From: Thermohalobaculum sediminis
GTDB lineage: Bacteria; Pseudomonadota; Alphaproteobacteria; Rhodobacterales; Rhodobacteraceae
Assembly: GCF_023487995.1 (NCBI RefSeq)
Contig: NZ_JAMFKN010000001.1
Span: 372,001-436,000 of the forward strand
Direction of reading: 5' to 3'
DNA: 64,000 bases
Of the stretch, positions 1 through 8,914 are shown in pieces (the stretch's first letter is position 1; each line of letters starts with the position of its first letter). The position numbers and the translations under genes were made by a program. The notes beneath the pieces are model-generated. The model saw only the letters and a program-made list of their open reading frames with translations. It was not told the origin of the DNA and ran no database searches.

Positions 1-750
1 GTGGCCATCGACGTATTTCGGGATGCCGGCATTGGCCTTGGCGATGACGATGGCATCGGGCGCGGCCTCGGTGATGCCCAGCACGGTGCGCAGAAGGTCC
101 GACGCCCCGGTGCCGCAGTTCGCGCCGATCGCGATTGGCCGCGCCGCCAGATCCGGCGCGATCTCGGCATAGTGCCGGCTGGTCACGCCCATCATGGTGC
201 GGCCCGCGGTGTCGAAGCTCAGCGTCGCGCAGAGCGGCGCGCCCTTGTTGGCGGCGGCCTCGGCCAGCGCGCGCAACTCCTCCTCGGACGAGATCGTCTC
301 GCCCCAGATCACGTCGGCGCCGCCGGCCATAAGGCCCTCGATCTGCTCCTCGAAGGCCGCGACCGCGTCGGCGTGGCTCAGCGAGCCCACGGGCTCGAGG
401 ATCTCGCCCGTCGGCCCGACCGAGCCCGCGACGATCACCTTGCGGCCCGCCTTGTCGGCGACCTCGCGGGCCAGTTCGGCGGCGCGCTTGTTGAGTTCGA
501 AGACCCGGTCCTCGGCATGGTGCAGCTTGAGCCGGTAGCGCGAGCCGCCGAAGGAATTGGTCAGGATCACGTCGGCGCCGGCATCGACGAAGCCCTGGTG
601 CAGCGCCTTGATCTTCCCCGGCTCGGTGACGTTCCACAGTTCGGGCGCGTCGCCCGACATCAGGCCCATCTCGAACAGGTTGGTCCCCGTGGCGCCGTCC
701 AGCAGCAGCCACTCGCGCGTGGCAAGAAGATCGGTGAGAGCGTTGGTCAT
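1..750 (-). CDS. bmt: Homocysteine S-methyltransferase (betaine-homocysteine methyltransferase type), 3' end cut by window
   Basis: The enzyme transfers a methyl group to homocysteine to make methionine in the cytoplasm. The 250 visible residues form the N-terminal part of the pfam02574 TIM barrel: LLDGATGTNLFE lies near residue 16, a NSFGGSRYRL segment near 65, and GANCGTG contains Cys212, the usual position of the first zinc-binding cysteine. The later paired zinc cysteines would lie beyond the left edge. Family members are about 330-340 residues, so roughly a quarter is missing. The start is the ATG read leftward from 750. No standalone terminator is visible. The exact methyl donor (betaine or other) cannot be told from the sequence. 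Confidence 0.85.
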   Translation of the reverse strand, partial: MTNALTDLLATREWLLLDGATGTNLFEMGLMSGDAPELWNVTEPGKIKALHQGFVDAGADVILTNSFGGSRYRLKLHHAEDRVFELNKRAAELAREVADKAGRKVIVAGSVGPTGEILEPVGSLSHADAVAAFEEQIEGLMAGGADVIWGETISSEEELRALAEAAANKGAPLCATLSFDTAGRTMMGVTSRHYAEIAPDLAARPIAIGANCGTGASDLLRTVLGITEAAPDAIVIAKANAGIPKYVDGH

Positions 751-854
751 GGGCGTCGGGCCTCGCAGGCGCGTGATTCGGGGGGTGGGGACTATAGCGT
801 CCTCCTCTCCAGGCCCAAGGGCAAGGATCGGGTTCGGCCGCAGCGGCGGGCGGG

Positions 855-1283
855 TCAGGCGGCGGCGCGGGTCAGATCACCGATGCGCCCGATCATCGCC
901 TTGAGCCCGTTCGAGCGCTGGGTCGAGAGATGCTGCTCGAGCCCGAGGCGCGCAAGCTCGCGCGGCGCATCGACCGCCGCCGCCTCGCGCAGCGGCAGGC
1001 CCGAATAGAGCGCGTGCAGGATCGCGATCAGGCCGCGCACGATCATCGCGTCCGAATCGCCCCGGAAGTCGAGCCGCGCCACACCGTCCGGCCCCTCGGT
1101 CACCGAGGGCACCAGCCACACCTGGCTCGCGCAGCCCTCGACCTTGTGGGCCGGGATCTTCTGCGCGTCGTCGAGCGGCGCCATCTCGCGGCCAAGCTCG
1201 ATGACATAGCGGTAGCGGTCCTCCCAATCGTCGAAAAGCTCGAAGTTCTCGGCGATTTCCTCGAACCGGGGCTGGGCGGTCAT
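855..1283 (-). CDS. sufE: Cysteine desulfuration protein SufE
   Basis: SufE accepts persulfide sulfur from the cysteine desulfurase SufS and passes it to the SUF Fe-S scaffold. The protein has 142 residues, typical for the family. It carries the conserved VEGCASQVWL loop with the acceptor Cys51 and the LRGLIAILHALYSG-like helix (here VRGLIAILHALYSG). The ATG at 1283 gives an N-terminus of normal length (MTAQPRFEEIAENF), while an upstream in-frame start would add 47 unrelated Arg/Gly-rich residues. No other suf gene is adjacent, so the rest of the SUF system must lie elsewhere. Confidence 0.93.
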   Translation of the reverse strand: MTAQPRFEEIAENFELFDDWEDRYRYVIELGREMAPLDDAQKIPAHKVEGCASQVWLVPSVTEGPDGVARLDFRGDSDAMIVRGLIAILHALYSGLPLREAAAVDAPRELARLGLEQHLSTQRSNGLKAMIGRIGDLTRAAA

Positions 1284-1459
1284 GCGTCGTCTCCGTGGCT
1301 CTGGCCCTTCATCTAGCGATGCCCGCCCCTCGCGTCCAGTGCAGCCCCCCGGCGCGCCGGCCGCTGCCGTGCCCAGCCCGCCATCTGGGAATTCCCTTTC
1401 CGCGCGGCGCCACTTATGGTCCATCGCGATGCCGTAAAGTCACTGGAGGCAAGGCCCGC

Positions 1460-1906
1460 ATGCGTCTGCGTCGATTCCCGTCTCTCCTCGCCGCGGCGGC
1501 GCTTGGCGCCATGGTCGGCGGCTGCAGCCTGTTCGGCGGCGACGAGCCCGAAGCCGAGGCGCAGGCGGCCCTTGCCGCGCGCCAGCCGGTGCCGGTCCAG
1601 GCGCTGCGCAACATCGAGATCGGACGCACCCGCGACGGCTATGCGATCAGCGCCTTCGGCACCGCGCCGACCACCGGCTATGGCGGCGCCAGCCTGCGCG
1701 CCCGGCGCGAGGGGCAGCCGGCGCCCGACGGCTATCTCGATTTCGACTTCGTCGCGATCCCGCCCGACCCCGCGCTCAACATGCCGCAGGGCACCATCGA
1801 CGCGCGCGCCATCCGAGCCGACGCCCAGCTTCCGGCGTCGCGGCTGCGCGGCGTGGCGGGGCTGAGGGTCCACAGCCTGACGAACTCGGGACAGGTGGAT
1901 TTCTGA
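1460..1906 (+). CDS. Small predicted lipoprotein of unknown function
   Basis: This 148-residue protein begins with a basic, hydrophobic signal sequence (MRLRRFPSLLAAAALGAMVGGC). Cys22 sits in a plausible lipobox (VGGC), so it is probably exported and lipidated. The mature part is acidic and then has a segment around GYAISAFGTAPTTGYGGA and DGYLDFDFVAIPP. I recognise no domain, though similar small proteins are common in Rhodobacterales. GGAGG at 1445-1449 supports the ATG at 1460. It is transcribed away from sufE and converges on the RNase D gene. Confidence 0.7.
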   Translation: MRLRRFPSLLAAAALGAMVGGCSLFGGDEPEAEAQAALAARQPVPVQALRNIEIGRTRDGYAISAFGTAPTTGYGGASLRARREGQPAPDGYLDFDFVAIPPDPALNMPQGTIDARAIRADAQLPASRLRGVAGLRVHSLTNSGQVDF

Positions 1907-1950
1907 GCGGCGCGGGCCGCGGGGACGCATCCCGCCGGTCCGCCGGGCGC

Positions 1951-3120
1951 TCAGCCGAACTCGAACACCTCGACCCCGCCGGGCCGGGCCACCAGGCCAA
2001 GCTGCCCGGCGACGAGCCGCAGCGCGTCCTCGCCGAACACCTCGCGCCGCCAGCCCCGCAGAAGCGGCAGGTCGGGGTTGTCCTCGCCCGCCAGCGCGTC
2101 GAGGTCCGAGGTCGAGGCGATCAGCTTCGCGGCAATCCCCAGCGCGTCGGCGCGCGCCTTGAGGAACACCCGCAGAAGGTCGGCCACCGCCGCCGAGCCC
2201 TCGCGCCGCCGGGGCGGCGGCGGCAAGGTCGGGCGCCGGTCGGCCGGGCAGGCGATCCCCTCGGCCACCGCGCCCAGGATCGCGGCGGCGAAATCGGGCT
2301 TGCGCGCCTCGCGCTGCACCAGCCGCAGCTTGCCGAGGTCGTCGGGTGTGCGCGGGCGGGCGACCGCGATCTCGAGCAGCGCGTCGTCCTTCAGGAGCCG
2401 CTGGCGCGGCACGTCGCGGGCCTGCGCCTCACGTTCTCGCCACGCCGCCAGCGCGGCCACCACGGCAAGGAAGGCCGGGCTGTTCGAGCGCGCCTTGACG
2501 CGCTTCCAGGCGTCCTCGGGCCGGGTGATGTAGGTCTCGGGGTCGGTGAGGATCGCCATCTCCTCGGCCACCCAGTGCGCTCGGCCCGACTTCTCCAGCC
2601 GCGTCGAAAGCGCCTCGTAGATCGTGCGCAGATGCGTCACGTCCCCCAGCGCGTAGGCAAGCTGCTTGTCGCTGAGCGGGCGCCGCGCCCAGTCGGTGAA
2701 GCGCGAGGACTTGTCGAGCTCGGCCTTGGCGACGCGGCGCACCAGGGTCTCGTAGCCCACCTGCTCGCCGAACCCCAGCACCATGGCCGCGACCTGGCTG
2801 TCGAACATCGGCTGCGGGATGACGCCGCCCAGATGGTGGAAGATCTCGATGTCCTGCCGCGCCGCGTGGAACACCTTGACCACGCCCTGATCGGCCATCA
2901 GCGCGAACAGCGGCGCGAGCTCGATCTTCTGGGCCAGCGGGTCGATCAGCGCCGCGACCTCCGGGTCGTCGCCGCTCGCGGGCGCGGCAAGCTGCACCAG
3001 GCATAGCTGCGACCAGAAGGTGCGCTCGCGCATGAACTCGGTATCGACCGTCACATAGGGGCCGCGGGCGCAGCGGGCGCAGAGCGCGGCGAGATCGTCT
3101 GTCGTGGTAATCACCTGCAT
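1951..3120 (-). CDS. rnd: Ribonuclease D
   Basis: This 3'-5' exoribonuclease trims tRNA precursors and other structured RNA. The 389-residue product has the DEDD exonuclease motifs: DTEFMRE (Asp26, Glu28), FHAARQDIEIF (Asp90) and YALGDVTHL (Tyr156, Asp160). An HRDC-type RNA/DNA-binding region follows at roughly 200-290 (RLLKDDALLEIA). Length matches the family. The start at 3120 places the first motif at the normal distance; longer upstream frames are not RNase D-like. It is convergent with the small lipoprotein and divergent from the ParA-like gene, with about 150 bases between the two start codons. Confidence 0.93.
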   Translation of the reverse strand: MQVITTTDDLAALCARCARGPYVTVDTEFMRERTFWSQLCLVQLAAPASGDDPEVAALIDPLAQKIELAPLFALMADQGVVKVFHAARQDIEIFHHLGGVIPQPMFDSQVAAMVLGFGEQVGYETLVRRVAKAELDKSSRFTDWARRPLSDKQLAYALGDVTHLRTIYEALSTRLEKSGRAHWVAEEMAILTDPETYITRPEDAWKRVKARSNSPAFLAVVAALAAWREREAQARDVPRQRLLKDDALLEIAVARPRTPDDLGKLRLVQREARKPDFAAAILGAVAEGIACPADRRPTLPPPPRRREGSAAVADLLRVFLKARADALGIAAKLIASTSDLDALAGEDNPDLPLLRGWRREVFGEDALRLVAGQLGLVARPGGVEVFEFG

Positions 3121-3270
3121 GGGCGCGATGATTAACGCGCCGCGCGGGCGCTGTCGCGGGTTTCTTTCGCGGTGCCTTCCATTCGCCGCGGGGTCGGCTA
3201 GGCTTGGGGCAATTCTGTCACAAGACCCTTTCCCGCGCGCCGGGAGCCAGCCGCACAAAGGGGGGCGCCG

Positions 3271-3915
3271 ATGCAGACGGTGCTGATCGCGAACCGCAAG
3301 GGCGGTGTCGGCAAGACGCTGGTCGCGGTGACGCTGGCAAGCGCGCTCGCGGCCCGGGGCGCGCGGGTGACGCTGGCCGATGCCGACCGCCAGCAGTCCG
3401 CGATGGGCTGGCTCGCGCGCCGCCCCGCCACCGCCCCCGCGATCCGCGGCGTGAGCTGGGAGAAGGCGGGCGACATCGGCGAGACGCCGAAGAAGACCGA
3501 CTGGCTGGTGATCGACGCGCCGGGCGCGCTCAGGGGCAACCGCGCCGAGGCGCTGATCGCCGAGGCCCGCGCGGTCGTCGTGCCAGTGCAGCCCGGGGTC
3601 TTCGACCTCGAGTCGACGACCCGCTTCCTCGACGAGATCGACGAGATCAAGCGGGTGCGCAAGGGCAAGGTAGCACTGCACCTCCTCGTCAACCGCGTCC
3701 GCGCGCAGAGCCGCGCGGGGCGCGAGCTCGAGGCCGCGCTGGCCGGCATGGGGCGCGCAGCCCTCGCCTGGATCCCCGAGCGCACGGCTCATGCCGAGTT
3801 GGCGGCGCAGGGTCTCGGCGCGTTCGACGCGAGGAACCGCCGACGGAGCCGGGCGTTGGAAGCGTTGCAGGCACAGTGGGCACCGCTTCTGGCGGCGCTC
3901 GGCGAGCCCGTATAG
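3271..3915 (+). CDS. ParA/MinD-family ATPase, orphan
   Basis: The 214-residue protein has a deviant Walker A motif at residues 10-16 (KGGVGKT), the feature that separates ParA/MinD/Soj ATPases from other P-loop proteins. It also has a Walker B-like WLVIDAPG strand near residue 75 and a VPVQPGVFDLESTT segment typical of ParA. These ATPases dimerise on DNA or membrane to position cargo. No parB, minE or obvious cargo gene is adjacent, and the length is that of the short orphan ParA proteins. The function is therefore open (protein, organelle or plasmid positioning). A purine-rich AAAGGGGGG stretch precedes the ATG. Confidence 0.85.
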   Translation: MQTVLIANRKGGVGKTLVAVTLASALAARGARVTLADADRQQSAMGWLARRPATAPAIRGVSWEKAGDIGETPKKTDWLVIDAPGALRGNRAEALIAEARAVVVPVQPGVFDLESTTRFLDEIDEIKRVRKGKVALHLLVNRVRAQSRAGRELEAALAGMGRAALAWIPERTAHAELAAQGLGAFDARNRRRSRALEALQAQWAPLLAALGEPV

Positions 3916-3995
3916 AGTTCACCGTGACCGCGGGGGGCCGCCAGCGGCGCGGCCCCGCATCGCGTGCATCCAAGCTGGAGAGGGAGCTTCCCCGA

Positions 3996-4634
3996 ATGAA
4001 AAAGACCCTGATTGCCCTGACCTGCTGCACCGCCCTCGTCGCCTGCGAGACGGTCGACCAGAACCCGCGCACAGCCGCGGGAGCCGCGGGCGGCGCGCTC
4101 GCCGGTGCCGCGCTGGGCACGCTGGTGGGCGGCAACGACTACCGCAACGCGCTGGTGGGCGCGGGCATCGGCCTTCTTGCCGGCGCCGCGGTGGGCCAGT
4201 ATCTCGACAGCCAGAAGCGCGAGCTCGAGCGCGACCTCCAGGGGACCGGCGCCGACGTCTACCAGCAGGGCGATGCGCTCTATGTCAGCCTGCCCGAGAA
4301 CGTGACCTTCCGCACAGGCTCGGCCGAGCTGCAGCCCGGCTTCTACCCGATCATCTCGGACGTCGCGCGCACCCTCCAGCGCTATCCGCAGAGCTATGTG
4401 GACGTGATCGGCCACACCGACTCGGTGGGGTCGGACGCGTCGAACCAGGCCCTGTCGGACCGGCGCGCCAACACCGTGGCGACCGAACTGCGCGCGCGCG
4501 GCATCACGCCCTCGCGCATCTCGGCCTATGGCGTCGGCGAAAGCCAGCCGATCGCCTCGAACGAGACGCCCGAGGGCCGCGCCCAGAACCGCCGCGTCGA
4601 GATCCGCATCACGCCCGCGACCGAGCGGAGCTGA
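3996..4634 (+). CDS. OmpA-family lipoprotein with glycine-zipper segment
   Basis: The 212-residue protein has a signal peptide ending at LVAC (Cys17), so it is probably a lipoprotein. A glycine-zipper membrane segment follows at about 30-70 (GAAGGALAGAALGTLVGG and a second GIGLLAGAAVG copy). An OmpA/MotB peptidoglycan-binding domain occupies roughly 100-205, with VIGHTDSVGS, SDRRANTVATEL and NRRVEIRI. It resembles the YiaD group, which links the outer membrane to peptidoglycan. GGAGAGGGAG precedes the ATG. It lies 80 bases after the ParA-like gene on the same strand and may be cotranscribed with it. A GC-rich hairpin follows the stop codon. Confidence 0.88.
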   Translation: MKKTLIALTCCTALVACETVDQNPRTAAGAAGGALAGAALGTLVGGNDYRNALVGAGIGLLAGAAVGQYLDSQKRELERDLQGTGADVYQQGDALYVSLPENVTFRTGSAELQPGFYPIISDVARTLQRYPQSYVDVIGHTDSVGSDASNQALSDRRANTVATELRARGITPSRISAYGVGESQPIASNETPEGRAQNRRVEIRITPATERS

Positions 4635-4658
4635 GGCCAGGGACGCACCGGGGACCAG

Positions 4659-4682
4659 AGGGGCGCCCCCGCGGGCGCCCCT
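4659..4682 (+). terminator. GC-rich hairpin after the OmpA-type lipoprotein gene
   Basis: The arms AGGGGCGCCC (4659-4668) and GGGCGCCCCT (4673-4682) are perfectly complementary around a four-base loop, 25 bases past the stop codon. Only a weak pyrimidine run (TCGCGTTC) follows, so it is a probable but not classical Rho-independent terminator. Confidence 0.5.
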
Positions 4683-4777
4683 TCGCGTTCCGGCCCGCCG
4701 CGCGCAATCGCGCGACCGCGCCCGCGACGCGCGCAGGCGGCTTGAAGCGGCAGGGGCGCCGGGACATATCCACCGGC

Positions 4778-5458
4778 ATGAGCGAGGTCCTCACGTCCAG
4801 CGCCGCGGCGGCGGCACCCACACCCGCGCGGCGCGCCCGCCTCTGGGCCGAGTTCCTCGCGCTCTTCGTCGGCACACCGCTCCTGATGGTCGCGTTCTTC
4901 GGCCAGTATCCGCTGTTCCCGGTGCTGATCGGGCTTTCCGGGGCATCGGTGATCCTGCTCGCCTTCACGCCCGGCTTCCGTTTCCGCGAGCTGATCGAGG
5001 GGCCGGTGCTCTACGAGTGGCGCCTCATCCTCGGCTTCTCGGTGCTGGTCGCGCTGGCCTGCGCCGCCGTCGCGCTGATCATGGTGCCCGAGCGCTTCCT
5101 CGAACTGCCGCGCCACCGGCCCGAGCTGTGGCTGGCGATCATGCTGGCCTATCCCATCGCCTCGGTCCTGCCGCAGGAGCTGATCTTCCGCCCCCTGTTC
5201 TTCCGCCGCTATGGCGTGCTGTTTCCCAATGTCGGCACGGCGGTGGTGGCGAACGCGGCGGCCTTCGGGCTGGGGCACCTGTTCTTCCTCAACTGGATCA
5301 CCATTTCGATGACCGCCATCGGCGGCGCGGTGTTCGCCTGGGCCTACATGCGGCACCGCTCGTTCCTGCTCGCCTGCCTTCTGCACGCGGTGGCGGGGCA
5401 GATCGTGTTCACCACCGGGCTGGGGATCTTCTTCTACCACGGGGCGATCATGCGCTGA
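4778..5458 (+). CDS. CPBP-family intramembrane protease (Rce1/Abi type)
   Basis: The 226-residue polytopic membrane protein shows about six hydrophobic segments. The family signature is present near the C-terminal half: [13 protein letters not shown] stands in the EExxxR position, FGLGHLFF gives the FxxxH motif, and LLHAVAG the third histidine motif. The first Glu of EExxxR is Gln here, a variation also found in other subfamilies, and the second Glu and Arg are kept. Substrates are unknown; related proteins are prenyl-protein proteases or bacteriocin-immunity proteins. It stands alone between the hairpin after the OmpA gene and aspS. Confidence 0.82.
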   Translation: MSEVLTSSAAAAAPTPARRARLWAEFLALFVGTPLLMVAFFGQYPLFPVLIGLSGASVILLAFTPGFRFRELIEGPVLYEWRLILGFSVLVALACAAVALIMVPERFLELPRHRPELWLAIMLAYPIASVLPQELIFRPLFFRRYGVLFPNVGTAVVANAAAFGLGHLFFLNWITISMTAIGGAVFAWAYMRHRSFLLACLLHAVAGQIVFTTGLGIFFYHGAIMR

Positions 5459-5552
5459 GGCGGTCCCCGCGCGCCCCTTGACAGCCCGGCCCCGAACGCG
5501 GTCTATCGCGCCCCGACCCCTGCCCGCTCGGCACGCCCCGGAGGACGATGAG

Positions 5553-7337
5553 ATGCACGCCTATCGCAGCCATACCTGCGCCGCGCTGAACAAGGCGCAT
5601 GTCGGTGACGAGGTGCGCCTCTCCGGCTGGGTACACCGGGTGCGCGACCATGGCGGCGTGCTGTTCATCGACCTGCGCGACCATTACGGCATCACGCAGG
5701 TGATCGCCGACCCCGACAGCCCCGCCTTCGCCGCGGCCGAGAAGGTCCGCAGCGAGTGGGTGATCCGCGTCGATGGCGTGGTCAAGGCCCGCGGAGCCGA
5801 GCTGGTGAACCCCAAGATCACGACTGGCGAGATCGAGGTCTATGCCCGCGAGCTCGAGGTCCTGAGCGCCGCCGAGGAGTTGCCGCTGCCGGTGTTCGGG
5901 GAGGTGGACTACCCCGAGGAAACCCGCCTGCGCTACCGCTTCCTCGACCTGCGCCGCGAGAAGCTGCACCAGAACATCATGCTGCGCGCGGGCGTGATCG
6001 CCTCGATCCGCCGGCGCATGACCGAGCAGGGCTTCACCGAGTTCCAGACGCCGATCCTGACCGCCTCGTCGCCCGAGGGCGCGCGCGACTTCCTCGTGCC
6101 CTCGCGCCTGCACCCCGGCAAGTTCTACGCGCTGCCGCAGGCGCCGCAGCAGTTCAAGCAGCTCTGCATGATCGCGGGCTTCGACCGCTATTTCCAGATC
6201 GCCCCCTGCTTCCGCGACGAGGACCCCCGCGCCGACCGCTCGCCCGGCGAGTTCTACCAGCTCGACATGGAGATGAGCTTCGTCGAGCAGGAGGACGTCT
6301 TCCAGGCCATCGAGCCGGTGATGCGCGGCATCTTCGAGGAATTTGGCGGCGGCCGCCCGGTGACGAAGGTGTTCCCTCGCATCCCTTACGCCGAGGCGAT
6401 GCTGAAATACGGCTCGGACAAGCCCGACCTGCGCAACCCGATCGAGATGCAGGTGGTGTCGGAACACTTCGCGGGGTCGGGCTTCAAGATCTTCGCGCAG
6501 ATGCTCGAGAGCCCCGGGAACGAGGTCCGCGCGATCCCCGCCCCCAAGGGCGGCAGCCGCGCCTTCTGCGACCGCATGAACGCCTGGGCGCAGAAACAGG
6601 GCCTGCCGGGGATGGGCTATATCTTCTGGCGTGAGGAAGGCGGCGCCGTCGTCGGCGCGGGCCCCGTGGCCAAGAACATCGGCGACGAGCGGACCGAGGC
6701 GATCCGCACCCAGCTCGGCCTCGGCGCGGGCGATGCCGCCTTCTTCCTCGCCGGCAAGCCCGCGTCGTTCCTCGACGTGGCGGGCCGCGCGCGCAACGTG
6801 ATCTGGGCCGAGACCCAGCCCAACGACGACTGGAAGGCCGAGTTCAAGTTCTGCTGGATCGTCGATTTCCCGATGTACGAGTGGGACGAGGAGACCAGGA
6901 CTCTCGACTTCTCGCACAACCCGTTCTCGATGCCGCAAGGCGGGCTCGAAGCGCTGGAAAAGCTCGACCCGCTCGACATCAAGGGCTTCCAGTACGACAT
7001 CGTCTGCAACGGGGTGGAACTCTCGTCCGGCGCGATCCGGAACCACAAGCCCGAGATCATGTACAAGGCCTTCGAGATCGTGGGCCATGACCGCGCCTTC
7101 GTGGACAGCCATTTCGGCGGCATGATCAGCGCCTTCAAGTTCGGCGCCCCCCCGCATGGCGGTATCGCGCCCGGCATCGACCGGATCGTGATGCTGCTGG
7201 CGGACGCCGAGAACATCCGAGAGGTCATCATGTTCCCGATGAACCAGCGCGCCGAGGACCTTATGATGGGCGCCCCGTCGGAGGTCACCGCCCAGCAGTT
7301 GCGGGAGCTTGGCCTGCGCCTGATGCCGCGCGAGTGA
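5553..7337 (+). CDS. aspS: Aspartyl-tRNA synthetase
   Basis: This class II synthetase charges tRNA with aspartate. The 594-residue product has the length of bacterial AspRS: an N-terminal OB-fold anticodon domain (about 1-110, [14 protein letters not shown]), class II motif 2 at about 219 ([10 protein letters not shown]), a GAD insertion region in the middle, and motif 3 at about 541 (GIDRIVML). The ATG at 5553 begins the conserved MHAYRSHTC sequence; the frame extends 25 codons upstream without homology. A perfect 13-base-pair hairpin about 55 bases past the stop may end the transcript. Confidence 0.97.
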   Translation: MHAYRSHTCAALNKAHVGDEVRLSGWVHRVRDHGGVLFIDLRDHYGITQVIADPDSPAFAAAEKVRSEWVIRVDGVVKARGAELVNPKITTGEIEVYARELEVLSAAEELPLPVFGEVDYPEETRLRYRFLDLRREKLHQNIMLRAGVIASIRRRMTEQGFTEFQTPILTASSPEGARDFLVPSRLHPGKFYALPQAPQQFKQLCMIAGFDRYFQIAPCFRDEDPRADRSPGEFYQLDMEMSFVEQEDVFQAIEPVMRGIFEEFGGGRPVTKVFPRIPYAEAMLKYGSDKPDLRNPIEMQVVSEHFAGSGFKIFAQMLESPGNEVRAIPAPKGGSRAFCDRMNAWAQKQGLPGMGYIFWREEGGAVVGAGPVAKNIGDERTEAIRTQLGLGAGDAAFFLAGKPASFLDVAGRARNVIWAETQPNDDWKAEFKFCWIVDFPMYEWDEETRTLDFSHNPFSMPQGGLEALEKLDPLDIKGFQYDIVCNGVELSSGAIRNHKPEIMYKAFEIVGHDRAFVDSHFGGMISAFKFGAPPHGGIAPGIDRIVMLLADAENIREVIMFPMNQRAEDLMMGAPSEVTAQQLRELGLRLMPRE

Positions 7338-7393
7338 GGCGGAGCGCGGCGCGTCCGGCGCCGCTCGCAGGGCGCACCGCGCCCTCCCGTCGC

Positions 7394-7426
7394 GCGCTGC
7401 CCCGGCCTCGGGTGCCGGGGCAGCGC
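7394..7426 (+). terminator. Perfect 13-bp GC hairpin downstream of aspS
   Basis: GCGCTGCCCCGGC (7394-7406) pairs perfectly with GCCGGGGCAGCGC (7414-7426) around a seven-base loop. No T run follows, so it may be a terminator that works without a U tract or a REP-like element. Similar CCCCGG hairpins occur at other gene ends in this window. I see no other feature in the 7338-7616 gap apart from the ribosome binding site of the next gene. Confidence 0.45.
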
Positions 7427-7616
7427 GGGGATACCTGCGGGGCCGCGCAGGAAATCTGCGGCGGGCACATCGGACCGGCACGCGCGGCATCGGCGCGCAG
7501 CGCCGCCGGCTCGCAGGCCGGCGACCGCTTCGCCCCCGGCTCGCATTCCCGCAGGGGCTGGACCTTCCCGACCGCCTCGCCATAGTGACGGGGTCCGAAT
7601 CCGGAGGTGCCAACCC

Positions 7617-8315
7617 GTGACCGCCACGCAGCAACCGACCGGCGCGCCCCTGCCCGGCTGGACCCCGCCTCTCGCGCCCGGGCGGCGCGTCATGCAGGGC
7701 CGGCTGGTGCGGCTCGAGCCGCTGACGGTGGACCATGCGGCCGCCCTCCACGCCGCCAATACCTCGGCCGAGAACTGGACCTACCTGCCCTACGGCCCCT
7801 TCGCCACGCTCGCGGCCTACGAGGACTGGGTGAGCGAGATGAGCCGCCACCCCGATCCCCTGTTCTACGCCATCGTCGACAATGCCGAGGGCCCCTTGGG
7901 CGTCGCCTCATACCTGCGCATCGCGCCCGCCTCGGGCTCGATCGAGGTCGGGCACATCAACTTCTCGCCCCGCCTTCAGGGCCGCCCCGGTGCCACCGAG
8001 GCGATGTTCCTGATGATGGCCTGGGCCTTCGAGGCGGGCTATCGGCGCTACGAGTGGAAATGCGACGCGCTGAACGCCCCTTCGCGCCGGGCGGCGCTGC
8101 GGCTTGGCCTGTCCTACGAGGGGGTCTTCCGGCAGGCCACAGTGGTCAAGGGCCGCAACCGTGACACCGCCTGGTATGCCTCGATCGACGCCGAATGGCC
8201 CGTGCTGAAGGCCGCCTTCGAGACCTGGCTCGACCCCGCCAATTTTGACGCCGAGGGCCGCCAGCGCCGGCGGCTGTCGGACCTCACCCGCCCGATCCTC
8301 GTCGCCACCGGCTGA
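7617..8315 (+). CDS. GNAT-family N-acetyltransferase (RimJ/RimL-like)
   Basis: The 232-residue protein has the layout of the RimJ/RimL group: an N-terminal GRLVRLEPLTVDHAAAL strand-helix, a central EVGHINFSPRLQGRPGATEA segment for acetyl-CoA binding, and a C-terminal WKCDALNAPSRRAALRLGL motif. The substrate could be an amino terminus, an amino acid or a small amine. The start is GTG at 7617, preceded by GGAGGT at 7603-7608 at good spacing. Nitroreductase and membrane-protein genes follow closely on the same strand. Confidence 0.85.
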   Translation: MTATQQPTGAPLPGWTPPLAPGRRVMQGRLVRLEPLTVDHAAALHAANTSAENWTYLPYGPFATLAAYEDWVSEMSRHPDPLFYAIVDNAEGPLGVASYLRIAPASGSIEVGHINFSPRLQGRPGATEAMFLMMAWAFEAGYRRYEWKCDALNAPSRRAALRLGLSYEGVFRQATVVKGRNRDTAWYASIDAEWPVLKAAFETWLDPANFDAEGRQRRRLSDLTRPILVATG

Positions 8316-8326
8316 CCGGAGAGACC

Positions 8327-8914
8327 ATGCCCGAGCCCACCCGCCTGCACGCGCGCCCCGAGGTGCTCGACTTCCTGCTGACCCGCCGCTCGCGGCCCGC
8401 GAAGACGCTGGCGGACGAGGGACCGGGGCGCGAGGTACTCGTCACCCTGCTCACCGCGGCCGCGCGCTGCCCCGATCACGGCAAGCTCGAGCCCTGGCGC
8501 TTCGTGGTGATCGCGGGCGATGCGCGCGCGCGGGTGGCGCAGGCCGCGCGCGACCGGGCCGGAGCGCTGGGCCTCGACACGGCGGCCGTGGACAAGACCG
8601 CCGCCGCCTTCGCGCAAGGCGCGGTGATCGTGGCCGTCATCGCCTCGCCCAAGGCTTCCGACAAGATCCCTGACTGGGAGCAGACGATGTCCGCCGGCGC
8701 CGTGTGCCTCTCGCTGCTGAACGCGGCGCTCGCGGCGGGCTGGGGGGCGAACTGGCTGACCGGGCCGCTGGCGCGCGACGCGGCCTTCCTGGGCGCCACG
8801 CTGGGCGCCGCACCCGGCGAGTGGGTCGCGGGCTTCGTCCATATTGGCCGCGAGACCCTCGTGCCGGCCGACCGGCCCCGCCCGGACACCGAGGCACTGA
8901 CCACATGGCTCTGA
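8327..8914 (+). CDS. Nitroreductase-family FMN protein (YdjA-like)
   Basis: The 195-residue protein matches the short single-domain nitroreductases. It has the FMN-binding RRSRPAKTL start, the AAARCPDHGKLEPWRFVVI stretch near residue 45, and a GAVCLSLLNAALAAGWGANWLTG helix that lines the flavin pocket. These enzymes use NAD(P)H to reduce nitro compounds or quinones; the natural substrate is usually unknown. It begins 11 bases after the acetyltransferase gene, and its last ten bases overlap the next start, suggesting one transcript. Confidence 0.85.
   Translation: MPEPTRLHARPEVLDFLLTRRSRPAKTLADEGPGREVLVTLLTAAARCPDHGKLEPWRFVVIAGDARARVAQAARDRAGALGLDTAAVDKTAAAFAQGAVIVAVIASPKASDKIPDWEQTMSAGAVCLSLLNAALAAGWGANWLTGPLARDAAFLGATLGAAPGEWVAGFVHIGRETLVPADRPRPDTEALTTWL

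Noticed and set aside
1-1008. Plus-strand open frame of 335 codons at the left edge
   Set aside because: It is antisense to the homocysteine methyltransferase gene, which has clear family motifs, and lacks homology itself.
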